DNA of 64,000 nucleotides from Branchiostoma belcheri (taxonomy: Eukaryota; Chordata; Leptocardii; Amphioxiformes; Branchiostomatidae): NCBI RefSeq assembly GCF_001625305.1, contig NW_017803898.1, forward strand, positions 308,130 through 372,129, given 5' to 3'. The notes under the pieces are model-generated. The model was not told the DNA's origin, did no database searches, and worked only from the letters and a program-made list of their open reading frames with translations. Positions within the stretch are counted from its first letter, which is position 1; every line of letters begins with the position of its first letter. Of this stretch, positions 1-11,700 are shown one piece after another. The translations under genes were made by a program, and so were the position numbers.

Positions 1-474
1 ACAGTAGAGCGGTATCATAGCTTCGAATCGGCTGTCCATATTTGGGCATGAAACTACACGTCATGAGGAGTAAACCAATCAGCATCAATGTCTCAGCCAC
101 GTTGCAAAAACACGGCACAGCCGAGGACCAATCAGCATCAATGATACAAACTTTATGACCCTCAGCGCCATGGATCAAAAGCGACTTCTAGCAGTCGTTA
201 AAATTATTGCAGGTAAAATCGTCTCCATTACCTGCAATACTAACGTGGATTGCTAGAGGCCCCCACTGACACGTGTGACGAATGCATTGACACGGTACCA
301 CCTGTGGATCACCAAATAACTTGAGCGTGAGGGAGTAAAGTTGGCAATGAAGGGATGTAAAGACACATAAACAAACAGGCACACAAACAGGCACACCAGG
401 AAACAGTTAACTATTTTTGGACGGTAATAGATGTGTATATAATGTGGAAGTAATTTCTCTTTACGGCTAAAACA
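1..474. other. Left edge, no gene seen; duplicated CCAAT motif
   Basis: No convincing coding sequence. A 17-bp string ACCAATCAGCATCAATG occurs twice, near 73 and 127, each containing a CCAAT box. This could be a promoter fragment of a gene outside the window or a chance local duplication. A run of CAAACAGGCACAC-like short repeats lies at 372-400. Confidence 0.3.
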
Positions 475-603
475 GTGGTGCCAAGGGCGCCAGACTCGTA
501 CGGTGACGGGCGGAGAGTGTACGCGCGCGCGTTCGGGCCTTGGGTAGCCCGTCCCCGACTCACGGCCTCCTCCCTTGGAAGCCAGACTAGTATCGGGCCG
601 TTA

Positions 604-872
604 GTCAAAAATACAGTGTATTACAAAGAAAACAGTGTATTGCAGGCAGATTACACTGTAATAGACAAATACGGCGTTTGTAAGACAGAATACAGTGTAT
701 CTGAGGAATTCACTGTATCGCAGCCAGTACACTGTAACGTCCCTCCAATACACTGTAACGCCTCTCCAATACAGCGTAAAAGTCAATACACTGTGACGCC
801 CCTCCAATACAGTGTAACAGTCACAGTACACTGTGGTCAAAAATACAGTGTATTTTGTCAAATTACAGTGTA
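604..872. repeat. Cluster of 13 TACASTGTA palindromes
   Basis: Thirteen perfect or near copies of TACAGTGTA/TACACTGTA start near 612, 631, 652, 691, 710, 728, 749, 770, 787, 808, 827, 844 and 864. Most spacings are 17-21 bp, roughly two helical turns. The motif is self-complementary apart from its centre, so both strands carry it. The part from about 604 to 720 is the reverse complement of 1931-2040. Confidence 0.8.
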
Positions 873-1696
873 ATTAGCTTTTGACTGGGCTATACAACCA
901 TACCATCGGGAACGGCGAAAAAGTACAGGGTACGGCACGAATTACCGGGTACGGCTTGAAATTTTCGCGAGTACAGCACGAATTTCCGGGTACGGCCAGA
1001 ATTTTTGAGCGGGTACGGCTTGAATTTCCGGATACGGCCGGTGAAAGGAGTTTGATCGGGGTGCTCTCCCTACGTTCGGGCGGAGAGTTTACGCGCCGTT
1101 CGGGCCTTGGGTAGCCCGTCCCCGACTCACGGCCTCCTACTTCGGAAGCCAGACTAGTATCGGGCCGTTAGCCGTTTTTCTTCGGCAGCCAAGAGCCCTT
1201 CGCTCGCCTATCGCGGGGGAGTTGATCCCGAGGGGAGTTGGCCGGCCCGATGCCAGTCCGGCGGCGTGCGTAGGGCGGCGGACGGAGAGTTCACGCGCGC
1301 GCGTTCGGGCCTTGGGGAGCCCGTCCCCGACTCACGGTCTCCCTCGCTGTGCCTCGTTGAGGCGGCAGACCTTAGTAGCGGAGGGCACAGCTAGCCTGCT
1401 TCGCAGACTTGTGGGGCGGCGGCGTTAATTTTTTTCGGGGAGCGACGTGCGTTTTGCCGCCGAGAGAGGGTTTCAGGGTACAGCACGCTAGCGCGGTCTG
1501 GAGGGTTTGCCCGTCTGATGCGCAGCGGTGTGCGGGGAGGGCGTGAGTCGGGGACGGGCTACCCAAGGCCCGAAGGCGCGCGCGTAAACTCTCCGCCCGT
1601 CGCCTTACGACTAATACGAGTCTGGCCGCCTGGGTAAAACACTGAATATACTGATCGACAAACAGATAAAGACACTGTTGCATTAGCGCCCGATGT
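835..1696. repeat. Direct repeat, copy 1 of the ~1475-bp duplication
   Basis: It matches 2310-3176 at an offset of 1475 bp almost base for base. Differences are a 7-bp insertion (GAAACCC-like) in copy 2 near 2947 and a 2-bp difference close to the right end. The near identity implies a recent duplication or gene-conversion-like homogenisation. Confidence 0.85.
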
Positions 1697-1932
1697 CGCG
1701 TTTACGCGTTTACTGTAAACGCGTTTACACCACACGCGTTTACAGTACACGCGTTTACAGTACACGCGTTTACAGTACACGCGTTTACAGTACCCGTGTT
1801 TACAGTACACGCGTTTACACCACACGCGTTTACACCACACGCGTTTACACCACACGCGTTTACACCACACGCGTTTGCAGTACACGCGTTTACAGTACAC
1901 GCGTTTACAGTACACGCGTTTACAGTACACGA
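1691..1932. repeat. 15-bp minisatellite (CGCGTTTACAGTACA)n
   Basis: About sixteen units of CGCGTTTACAGTACA with a CACCACACGCGTTTA variant; each junction gives an ACGCGT hexamer. A second array of about six units lies at 2109-2199. The 15-bp period is a multiple of three and so produces long spurious open frames on both strands. Confidence 0.9.
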
Positions 1933-2108
1933 TACAGTGGATTCCTCAGATACACTGTATTCTGTCTTACAAACGCCGTATTTGTCTATTACAGTGTAAT
2001 CTGCCTGCAATACACTGTTTTCTTTGTAATACACTGTTTTCGGTCAAAAATACAGTGTATTTTGTCAAATTACAGTGTAATTAGCTTTTGACTGGGCTAT
2101 ACAACCAT
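1931..2108. repeat. Inverted copy of the palindrome-rich segment
   Basis: This segment from GATACAGTGGATTCCTCAG onward is the reverse complement of about 604-720, then continues as a forward copy of 835-905. The same arrangement recurs at about 2200-2380, so the inverted arm flanks each 15-bp array. Confidence 0.75.
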
Positions 2109-2199
2109 ACGTTTACACCACACGCGTTTACACCACACGCGTTTACAGTACACGCGTTTACAGTACACGCGTTTACAGTACACGCGTTTACAGTACACG
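2109..2199. repeat. Second, shorter 15-bp minisatellite array
   Basis: About six units of the same 15-bp repeat as at 1691-1932, inserted after a truncated copy of the TACASTGTA segment. The two arrays differ in copy number, suggesting unequal exchange. Confidence 0.85.
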
Positions 2200-2309
2200 A
2201 TACAGTGGATTCCTCAGATACACTGTATTCTGTCTTACAAACGCCGTATTTGTCTATTACAGTGTAATCTGCCTGCAATACACTGTTTTCTTTGTAATAC
2301 ACTGTTTTC

Positions 2310-3176
2310 GGTCAAAAATACAGTGTATTTTGTCAAATTACAGTGTAATTAGCTTTTGACTGGGCTATACAACCATACCATCGGGAACGGCGAAAAAGTA
2401 CAGGGTACGGCACGAATTACCGGGTACGGCTTGAAATTTTCGCGAGTACAGCACGAATTTCCGGGTACGGCCAGAATTTTTGAGCGGGTACGGCTTGAAT
2501 TTCCGGATACGGCCGGTGAAAGGAGTTTGATCGGGGTGCTCTCCCTACGTTCGGGCGGAGAGTTTACGCGCCGTTCGGGCCTTGGGTAGCCCGTCCCCGA
2601 CTCACGGCCTCCTACTTCGGAAGCCAGACTAGTATCGGGCCGTTAGCCGTTTTTCTTCGGCAGCCAAGAGCCCTTCGCTCGCCTATCGCGGGGGAGTTGA
2701 TCCCGAGGGGAGTTGGCCGGCCCGATGCCAGTCCGGCGGCGTGCGTAGGGCGGCGGACGGAGAGTTCACGCGCGCGCGTTCGGGCCTTGGGGAGCCCGTC
2801 CCCGACTCACGGTCTCCCTCGCTGTGCCTCGTTGAGGCGGCAGACCTTAGTAGCGGAGGGCACAGCTAGCCTGCTTCGCAGACTTGTGGGGCGGCGGCGT
2901 TAATTTTTTTCGGGGAGCGACGTGCGTTTTGCCGCCGAGAGAGGGTGAAACCCTCAGGGTACAGCACGCTAGCGCGGTCTGGAGGGTTTGCCCGTCTGAT
3001 GCGCAGCGGTGTGCGGGGAGGGCGTGAGTCGGGGACGGGCTACCCAAGGCCCGAAGGCGCGCGCGTAAACTCTCCGCCCGTCGCCTTACGACTAATACGA
3101 GTCTGGCCGCCTGGGTAAAACACTGAATATACTGATCGACAAACAGATAAAGACACTGTTGCATTAGCCCGATGTC
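2310..3176. repeat. Direct repeat, copy 2 of the ~1475-bp duplication
   Basis: Copy of 835-1696. It ends abruptly at about 3176, where ordinary unique sequence begins. Confidence 0.85.
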
Positions 3177-5762
3177 TTTTTTGATTCACAAAACGAGATT
3201 GGAATTTGGACGTGATAGCCAAGTTCCTTGTCATACATCATATTACATGCCTATAAAGTTAAACAGCCACAAAGTACGTCAAGTCTTAGTTCCAGCAAAA
3301 CTCAAACTTTCAAGCTTTCTGTTTCTTTTTCGAATGTCATTTTCACGTGTCATGAAGAAGAAGTACTCCTTACAAAGATACAATTCTTGTTAGAAAGTCT
3401 AGGCGGCACTAAAGTTGCTTTTAAGACGCGATTTGAGCTAATACACGGCGTAAGTATAGGCACTTCCGGTTGCATTCGCCTCACCGCACGGTGTCCACGG
3501 AATCGTCACTTCTGCAAACGGCGACACCGTGAGCAGACCGAAAAATCACGAGAAAACGGACAATTACAGCGTTCGTTGGGTCAAATATCAATGAAGTATT
3601 TAAAAATATACGACAGAACTGCTGAATCTTGAATAAAACTCCCAGCAATAGGTTTAAAAACGAAAATTTGGGTCCCTATCAAGTATCAAACGATAAACCC
3701 CAAGAGAGCCTAATTTCAGGCCGCACGAAAACGGAAGTGCGGAAAAGGCCCGTATCTCACTAACGGAGCGACTTTCATTCCCAGATTTGGCCGTTTGGCG
3801 AATGGGGAGATGACGAAGGCTCGGAAGGGGTTTAAAAATCCGGGCATGTTTTTGGCCTCAAACTTCATTTTGCAGCTTCGCAAACTTCTGAACACTTCAG
3901 GTATGAATCATTATACTTCTAGAAAGGCTTTGGTGAAAAAAATTGGAACAAAAAAGGGGAATCTGTGCGTTTTATTGATGTTTGTTGCTATTTTCGTTTC
4001 TGAGCACATTTTCCTCGATTTTGTCCTAAATATCAGTTTCAACCGTCTACAAACCACTTGGAAGTAAAGATTACATCATATAGAAGATGTTTCCGTTTTT
4101 GTTTGCGTTATTTTTACTTAAAACGCTAAAGTTTACACCCAATCCTGCCTATATTTAACCCAGCATATCTACACAGTTCGCCTGGAGGATTACGTAATTA
4201 CCTCGCATGACGTAATGCGGCACCTGGACTTAATGTATGCATATTTCTGAGCCTCGTTATCAGACGAAATCCGCTGATTTGATTGGTCCCAAGTTTAATC
4301 GAATTAATAGTCAGCTTAGAACAACCAAAATTATTTCAGACAGAAAAGGAATCAAAAGAACGAAAGATACCAAGTATTTAATAAGAAATTACTACTAATA
4401 GAGGACCCCTACTTCTTACTAAAAATGCCAAGACAGAAAGATGACAGTAAAGCTTTTATAATCTCTTTACTCTGTGCAAAATATATACATAACTTGGTGA
4501 AGCAAATGTGTAAAGATAACAGTGCATCTAAAACTCCATATAGAAAACAGTGATATCATTAAAATACCAATACAAACATTTACGTGGTTTTACACAAATT
4601 TTTCATTAACATGTCAAGTTTAAAATCATATTTAATATCTTCTGTATAAGTGCTATTGGATTAAAGAAAATAACATTGTTTCCAGTATATGTAAGAAATT
4701 CAAGTGAGTTAAAACCTTTTTTGAATCCTAATAAAGAATAAACCACAATTTTCTATTATTGCAAATTTCTTCAGCTTAAGTAATGAGAATAGAATTTGGA
4801 TTAAAACTTTACCTTTCTGTTGATCAGAAATATAATCTCTTTATCATATTGCAAAGCCTTAAGAAATACTGCAATATTGCAATACAAGATTTGATTACAC
4901 CAGTATAAAAGATAGGTTCATTTAGGGAAAATCCATCTATATTATACATCTTTGCATAGTCATAGAATTTAGTATGAAAATAGTCCTAATATCTAATAGA
5001 TACAAGGTGTCACAAAATACACAATCTACCAGCTTGTGTTAAGGATTTTAGAATCAAAAATATAAAATTTAGAAAACATTTACAGACAATGTATGAAGTA
5101 TTTACATGGTGCGAGACTTTTTTGTGCACACGATTAAAAGGTGTCCTTAAATCTAGAAAAAGTCAAAGCAAGTGCTTAAGATAAAAGTAAAATCTTTGTA
5201 CATACATTTTAGTGCTACATGTAGGTATTTGCTCAAAAAGCATTGTACGTAAGTTACAAACTTAGTGTTGATGAACTGTGCAATATATTATTCAAGACAA
5301 GTTCCTTTCGAATGAATAAAACATGACTATACTTAACTTCAAAACATTGGGCAGTTCCAGAATGGAATCAAGTCATGAAAAAGTAGTTTCAGATTAAATG
5401 CTATTTTCTAGTAGCCTTTACCAGGTTGGGAAGTAGCTGGAAAGAGTAAAAATTGGGAAAGAGTATAAACAGGGAGCAACAAACTGTTCTCTTATTGCAG
5501 ACCAACTCCCCTACTCTCCAAGCAGAGGTTGTGGGGGAATGATTGTTACCTTTTTATATATAGCCGTTTTTTTTTGTCGCTACCCCGACCGTCGGTGGCT
5601 AATGTATACTGCCTGGCCAATTTGATACTGTCTTTTTGCCACCGAAAGGGATCTGCTTGGAGATTACAACTCCCCTGGCATCTGTCGATTTGGCCAATTT
5701 CTACTCTTTCCACCCGCTTCCAAAAGCCTGGTGGAGGCTAATTTTGCCTCCTGTTGCACCCC
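3177..5762. other. No supported gene; right part probably 3' UTR of the minus-strand gene
   Basis: Short open frames near 3228-3632 and 3795-4067 show no recognisable protein features. 3450-3850 has several CACTTCCGG/ACGGAAGTG Ets-type motifs, which could mark a promoter, but no gene is seen beside them. From about 4300 the DNA becomes AT-rich and featureless. 5500-5762 directly follows the stop codon of the minus-strand gene and contains inverted GCCTCCACCAGGC-like pieces, so at least this part is probably transcribed 3' UTR. Confidence 0.4.
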
Positions 5763-8700
5763 TCAGCACTCAGTGCTGCCTGCCTTCAGACTGGTACGTG
5801 ACCCGGCCCGCGGGACGGACAGGAACTGTGCCGACCCCTCCCGGGAGGTCAGCCCGCCTGAGGTCGTGACCTTACGCCGCCGCGCGATGCTGTTCAGACT
5901 CAGCGTGGAGCCGAGGTTCTCGATGCTCTGAGCGCGCTCGGCGAGAGCCTTCTTCACGTCTTTGTCCATCCCGACTACTCCCATGTCACCAAACACCTGC
6001 GGAAACATGGTTTGTATGTTAATAGCAGGTAATGAAATCTCATAAAATAACATTAGCGAGATATAGAAAGCTTGCCATTAAATATTTTGTAAACTATTAT
6101 TTTTGTTATCTTTCATTGATATTTCAAGATTGCTATGATCTAACCTTCTCCAAATTGTTAATATGGTAGCCATTCTACCTAGAGTCTTTCTGCTCCACTC
6201 ACACATATTCTGTCATCTCTGGCCATCAAAAATCGGTGTGCATCTATTATTACCTTCGCCAAGAAGGTTATGTTTTCAGTGTTTGTGTGTGTGTGTGTGT
6301 GTCTGTCTGTAAACACGATAACTTGAGAAGGCCTTGATAGATTGTCTTGATACTTGGTAGGTGGGTAGGTCTTGATGAGACCTCAAAATGATTAGATTTT
6401 GGACCCCCTAGCGGCTTATTATGGTACTGCAGCTGAACTTCCGGTTTTGATATCTCATGATCTAGACATGCTATGGTATTGAAATTTAGATGGTAGGTAG
6501 CTCTTGTGCTGGGAAAGAAGTGGCGTGAGTTTAGGCCCCCTAGAGGCTTGCTCTGGAACTGCAGGGATAAATTCTTGAAAATATTCAAAAGGGGATAACT
6601 CAAGAACCGGTTGACGGATCGTCGTGATTTTTGGTATGTAGGTAGCTTACGTGATGCTTAATATAATTATGTGACAATTATGCAAATATGGATGTAATTT
6701 GCATAATTTATGGGGAAATTATATAAATCAGCTGCATTCCATGATAGGACAATTGAAGCTTGTGACATTGGTAATTGACAACGAGAGAAACACAGGAAGA
6801 TATTGATTATGTTAAAAAGAACTTAATTTGCATAATTAATGAGAAAATTTTATAATTATGTAATGATAACTGACTGGAATTTCATACTTGTGGTATTTGA
6901 AAGTTTAATTGAGGTGAACATCATTAAACATAATTTATTGAAATCAGGACCTCATTTGCATAATTTATTAGGAAATGCTAGAATGCATTCTTTGTTGATA
7001 TAAGACTTTTCGTCTTTTGGTTGATATTATGATAAAACAATATAATTTATGAAAATTAGGTTCCTATTTCTTAAATCAGGGGGGATAATCTAATCTAAAC
7101 TTTGTCAGTCATAAAGATTAACATCATTTGGCGAAGGTATGAGATCGGGGAACTCTAGTTTGGTATGCAGCAGGGAGATGATTAAATGAAGCATGTCAGC
7201 AGAACATACTGTGCCTGTGTTAAATCAAAAAGATTTTTCATGTTTTTTTGTTGGATTTTGGCATCATAATTTTGCCTGTTGCAGAAGACATCTTTTCAGA
7301 CTCAATATTTGGAAACTACAGGTGGGATGTTAACCTTCTATACACATATACGACCTCATATGAGACAGTTCTGACAAAGTGCTATGCACACTACATTACG
7401 GGTCTCGCACAGGTGCAGTATGTTCTACCTACGTGCTTTAAATGGAGAAGTTCCTTACCTCCACAATGGCTCCGTCGGGCAGGCGTAGGAAGTGCCTGTA
7501 GAGCTCCCTCAGGCCGTCCAGGTGCAGTGTGTGGATGGACAGGTGTGTGGTGATCTCACGCCGGCCGGCTTTCTGCGCTTCATGCTCTCCCTCCTCCCAA
7601 GTGGTATCTTCCACCTGAAACATGGACAGAAAGTACAAGTTAGGGACGCTTGAGTGTGCTGGAGATTATTAATAAGTTTCTAATTCACAACAACCAGAAA
7701 ATCACTAAGGAAAGAAAATCAACAAGGAAACAAAATTCAACGTCACTAAAATGACTTAAAAAAAGATCAGATGTTTAACTGAAATGCTGTTTGTTTGTTT
7801 CTTTGCTGTTTGTGTCAATTTTAAATGCCTGGAGTGATGACAAAAATGGGCTAAGAAATGGCTATAAATATCAGACAGATTTCCTCATACAGAATACATT
7901 ATCCTGTATTTTGTGTTGCCACCCTGAACTTGGATTGGGTGCCTTTAAAGGGGAACAAGAGGTTCAATAGAACCTTCATGGCAGTGGCCAATTTGTCAAT
8001 GCTAGGTGCTTGCTGCAACTTCAAACGCCTGGTAGCGCTCTAAACATGAAGGACTAGCAAACTAAGTGTAGGAAATCACTTAACAGACATACCAAGCATG
8101 ATATAATGACAGATTTTATTGAACCTCTTGTTCCCCTTTTAGTAAGCAACCCTTACTACTGTATATTAAACACTCCTGGCCTGACCTGTTCCTCTTCCCA
8201 GATGTAGTCATACACTGCGACCTTCCTGCGTTCTCCCTCCTCCCCGCGCCACTGTTCCGCCTTCCCAACCACGTGGTTCAGTTCCTGGTTACTCAGCTCC
8301 AGGTCATGAGGAACAAAAAACTCCTCCTCCTGACCATGCAGACGGTGGTAGATGTCCAGCATTCGCCCGTTGTTGTGCAACCTGCCAAGGGGTTAAAGGG
8401 AAAGTTTTTTTTTGTCTATCATGTGCCAACGTAAACAATAGCCTGGGTTATAACAGTCAAAATAACACTCCTGGCTAATCATTGGTTTACAGTAACTGCA
8501 AGGTTCTAGTTACAAGTAGAAGTCCCAATGGTGGAAAGAAGATGCTGGTGTACTCTTGTTTGGAATGACTGGAGGTTGTTGTCAGTGATCAGGCCGACCA
8601 TGTTGTCTGGGAGACTGTTCCTGGAGTAACTTCTATAGACAGGCACAGTGAGGGCATGTTTTCCAGTGGAGAGTTGAGGAAGGGAAAGGAAAGTGATGTC

Positions 8701-11700
8701 AAGCCAGTTTTAGCTCACTAAAAAGCTAATCTTCCACTGGTCGTGACAGACAAGACAGATGCTACATGTATGTACAGTATTTACAGGTAGACTAGACGGG
8801 TCCATTCCGTGAACAAGGTTGAAGGAGTTAGCCGAAAACTTGGGGTAAGTCCCAATTCATTCCAGTGTTTTAAGCAAAGTTTAGTCTTTATTTCACAAGG
8901 ATATTTCCTTATTATACTCCTTACCTAAGGAAGTACATGTAGAGGATGGTGGCAGCCAGGAACATGGTGAAGATATAGAGGAACATGACCATGGGCACAC
9001 TGACTATTCCTGACCCCTCCACTCGGTCAAAGTGCCACCACATCTTAAACGCATCTCCGATCGGGATGCTGCCTCCCAGGTTCTGCCAGCGCTGTAAACA
9101 CAAACATAAACATAAATAAACATAAACACAAATATAAACAAAAATCACCAATAGGGATGCTGCCTCCCAGGTTCTGCCAGCGCTGTAAACATAAACATAA
9201 ACATAAATTTTATTTGTTTACTGTTTTGTTACTTCAATTTGCATTGATTGGAAAGTATATCAATTATTATTTTCATTTCAGACATATTATTTCTATTATT
9301 TGACCTCTGATCTCCAATGCACTTTTATTTTTCTAGTACGCTGATTTTGTTTCAAGTTTGTCATAATTTCAGCATAATTTGTGTATTTTATTCATTATCA
9401 ATATAATTGCTAAAAGTAATTATTATTATTGTCATTTTATATTATGTTGCTGGACTCCAGGAAGAATAGTATCAAATGGCATTTACCATACTAATAGAGA
9501 CCTCAATTAACAAACAAAACAAAACAAACAAACATAAACATAGACACAAACATATTAAATAAAAGATCTGGCAACAGGGTGCTCCTATTATTGTTACTTA
9601 ACAAACCATTACTAAGCTAGCAATAGGGAGTAAAATTCGAATGTTATGCCATCTGGTGTTAGGTATGGATTTATGTAAGAATAAAAAGAGGAAAAAATAA
9701 ATATGCATCTGTGGACCTGCGTCACTATTAGAATTTTCATCATAATCATAGATATTAATGTTATTCAAATAGCCAGCTTCAGACAATTAACTCCACCATT
9801 TACGTAAGACCGATCCTGGGTTGTTTGTCACACGGCATTGCGGATCAGCTACATGCACAAGGAGGCTGACACACCCTACAAGAACAGCAGCAACTTGTGC
9901 CCGAGTTCCTGTCAAAAAAGTGTCAACTGAAGCCGCTATATTCTGACCAACTAAACAGGTATGTGCCTGCAAGTGGATTAGGATTCAGGGCAGCAAAACT
10001 GGAAATATTCTGAATAAGGAAATCTTTGTGATATTCACACATACTGCTTCACATTAGCACATTTGAGTACTCAGTATTTCATACCTTTGGCTTTAACAAC
10101 TGCAGAACAAGCCCCAAAAAGATGAGTCCTTTATTTTCTGGGAGGTACCCCAAAAATCAGCCAAGGGCCCTTCTAGTAACCATTTTCCATCAGAATTTTG
10201 GGAATGTTTGCTCCAAGAGGGTCAACATACATTTGGATAGTGTTGTTTCAACTCAGTATGTAGATAAATGACTGGAATATTGACTTTGAAAAATCGTGTT
10301 TCCAAGCCCTAAAAACAAAAAGTGGACCTTTGAGCCTTGCGGGGGGTTCTTCCCCTGGCTACGGGCATGCTACTGATACACCACCATGACACTTTGCTAA
10401 GCCACAGTCTGTTTAAAATGTTTTTAAGGCTTACGACCATTTTGACATCACAAGGCTTTACAAAATGAACACAGCAACACATCTTATCTATGAATATTTA
10501 CCAGGAGATGTTCTACAAAAGCATATAATAATTATTCAGTAGAGGCACATAACTACATGTACTAAGAAACACAGTACTATAATGACATTTCAGAAAAAGG
10601 ATTCATTAATCTTTTTCAGAGAAGTGTACAATTTTCTACTCTTCTGCTTATTTTCTTGTCTGGGACACGGCCATAAGCATCAATATTTAAGCATATATTA
10701 ATATCAATATTAATATATAAGTCTCAGACAATTAACAGGTCTATACAATAACAACAGAAAACAGGGACCGGCCGTTTTCTGTATTTTTGGGCGCGGCTGA
10801 AGGACACTTTTACGTGACGGATGGGGGCGCAGATTTTTCATTAGGCCACACTGCCTTAATTTTATGGATGACATCCGCGCGCGCATTGATTTTCACCTGT
10901 TCTAAAAAAAATAAAAAATAAACAAATAGATAAAAATCACGTCCGCCAAGGCTCTGGCCTGGCTCTAGGCCTGGGTAGTCCATAGTGGTTAGCAACAATA
11001 CGGAGCCGTGCACCCAGGGTACCGTATCTCCACAACTCAAGAACTCACGACATACGTACAGTGCCGATTAAAAAATTCAGCAAAAAGCCAGCATGTGCCG
11101 GCTTGGTGTATACCTTGCTAAGTACTGCCGCAAATTCATAATACCAGCTTTGTATTCCTGTGCTTTAGTAGCATTTTTATTTTGGGCCGGAATTTTTTTT
11201 AATTCCCCTGCGCGCCCTAGTTTGGGGGTCCTCAGAGAATGCCATCCATAAAATTAAGTCGGTGTGGTCTTACCGGAAGTTATCATCAACACGGTTCCCA
11301 GCGACAAATCCAAAATATGCCGTAACCTAATGGTGGTAACACCGGCAGTACCCCTCCCTGTGTCCGACAGTCCACTGGGACATTTGTTAAGACTGATGAG
11401 CTGCACAGAGCGAAATGTCCACCAGAACACCCCAGTATACCTACAGGGTAGCGCCACTGTGATTTGTAATGCGCTGTGTATAATATATAATATATCCCCT
11501 TACACATGGACTAGAACCCAGAACCTAAAGTAAATAGATTCTATGTCAACAACTCTAGCCTGACCCCAAAGGCATCTTGCCACTCTCCCTCAATCCTTAG
11601 CATAATATATACTCAGCAACAAACAGGGCTTGAAATTCATTTTTGGGAATAGGTGCACAAAAAATATTTTGGGTGCACCATATATGAAACAAAATAAGTA

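Larger units (their letters stand above)
475..3176. repeat. Complex foldback-like repeat block
   Basis: The block is built from four kinds of module. A GC-rich module of about 100 bp containing CGGGCCTTGGGTAGCCCGTC occurs forward near 505, 1079, 1280 (variant), 2554 and 2755, and reversed near 1540-1605 and 3016-3080. Palindrome-rich DNA lies at 604-872 and its reverse complement at about 1931-2040 and 2200-2311. A 15-bp minisatellite sits between. Short GGGTACGGC-type tandem units occur at about 925-1040 and 2400-2515. Long open frames here are by-products of tandem repetition and I do not call genes. The inverted arms made of tandem repeats resemble foldback (FB/TU-like) elements; a satellite or ribosomal-spacer origin is the alternative, but no rRNA gene is visible. 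Confidence 0.75.

Noticed and set aside
475..2302. Open frames of 60-134 codons with VYSTR/VYCKR-type repeats
   Set aside because: Produced by the 15-bp and TACASTGTA repeats on both strands; no start context, splice support or protein-like composition.
475..3176. Ribosomal RNA spacer
   Set aside because: The GC-rich modules look spacer-like, but no 18S, 5.8S, 28S or 5S sequence is present in the window to support it.
3228..3632. 134-codon open frame
   Set aside because: No recognisable motif, no flanking exon structure, and composition like the surrounding non-coding DNA.
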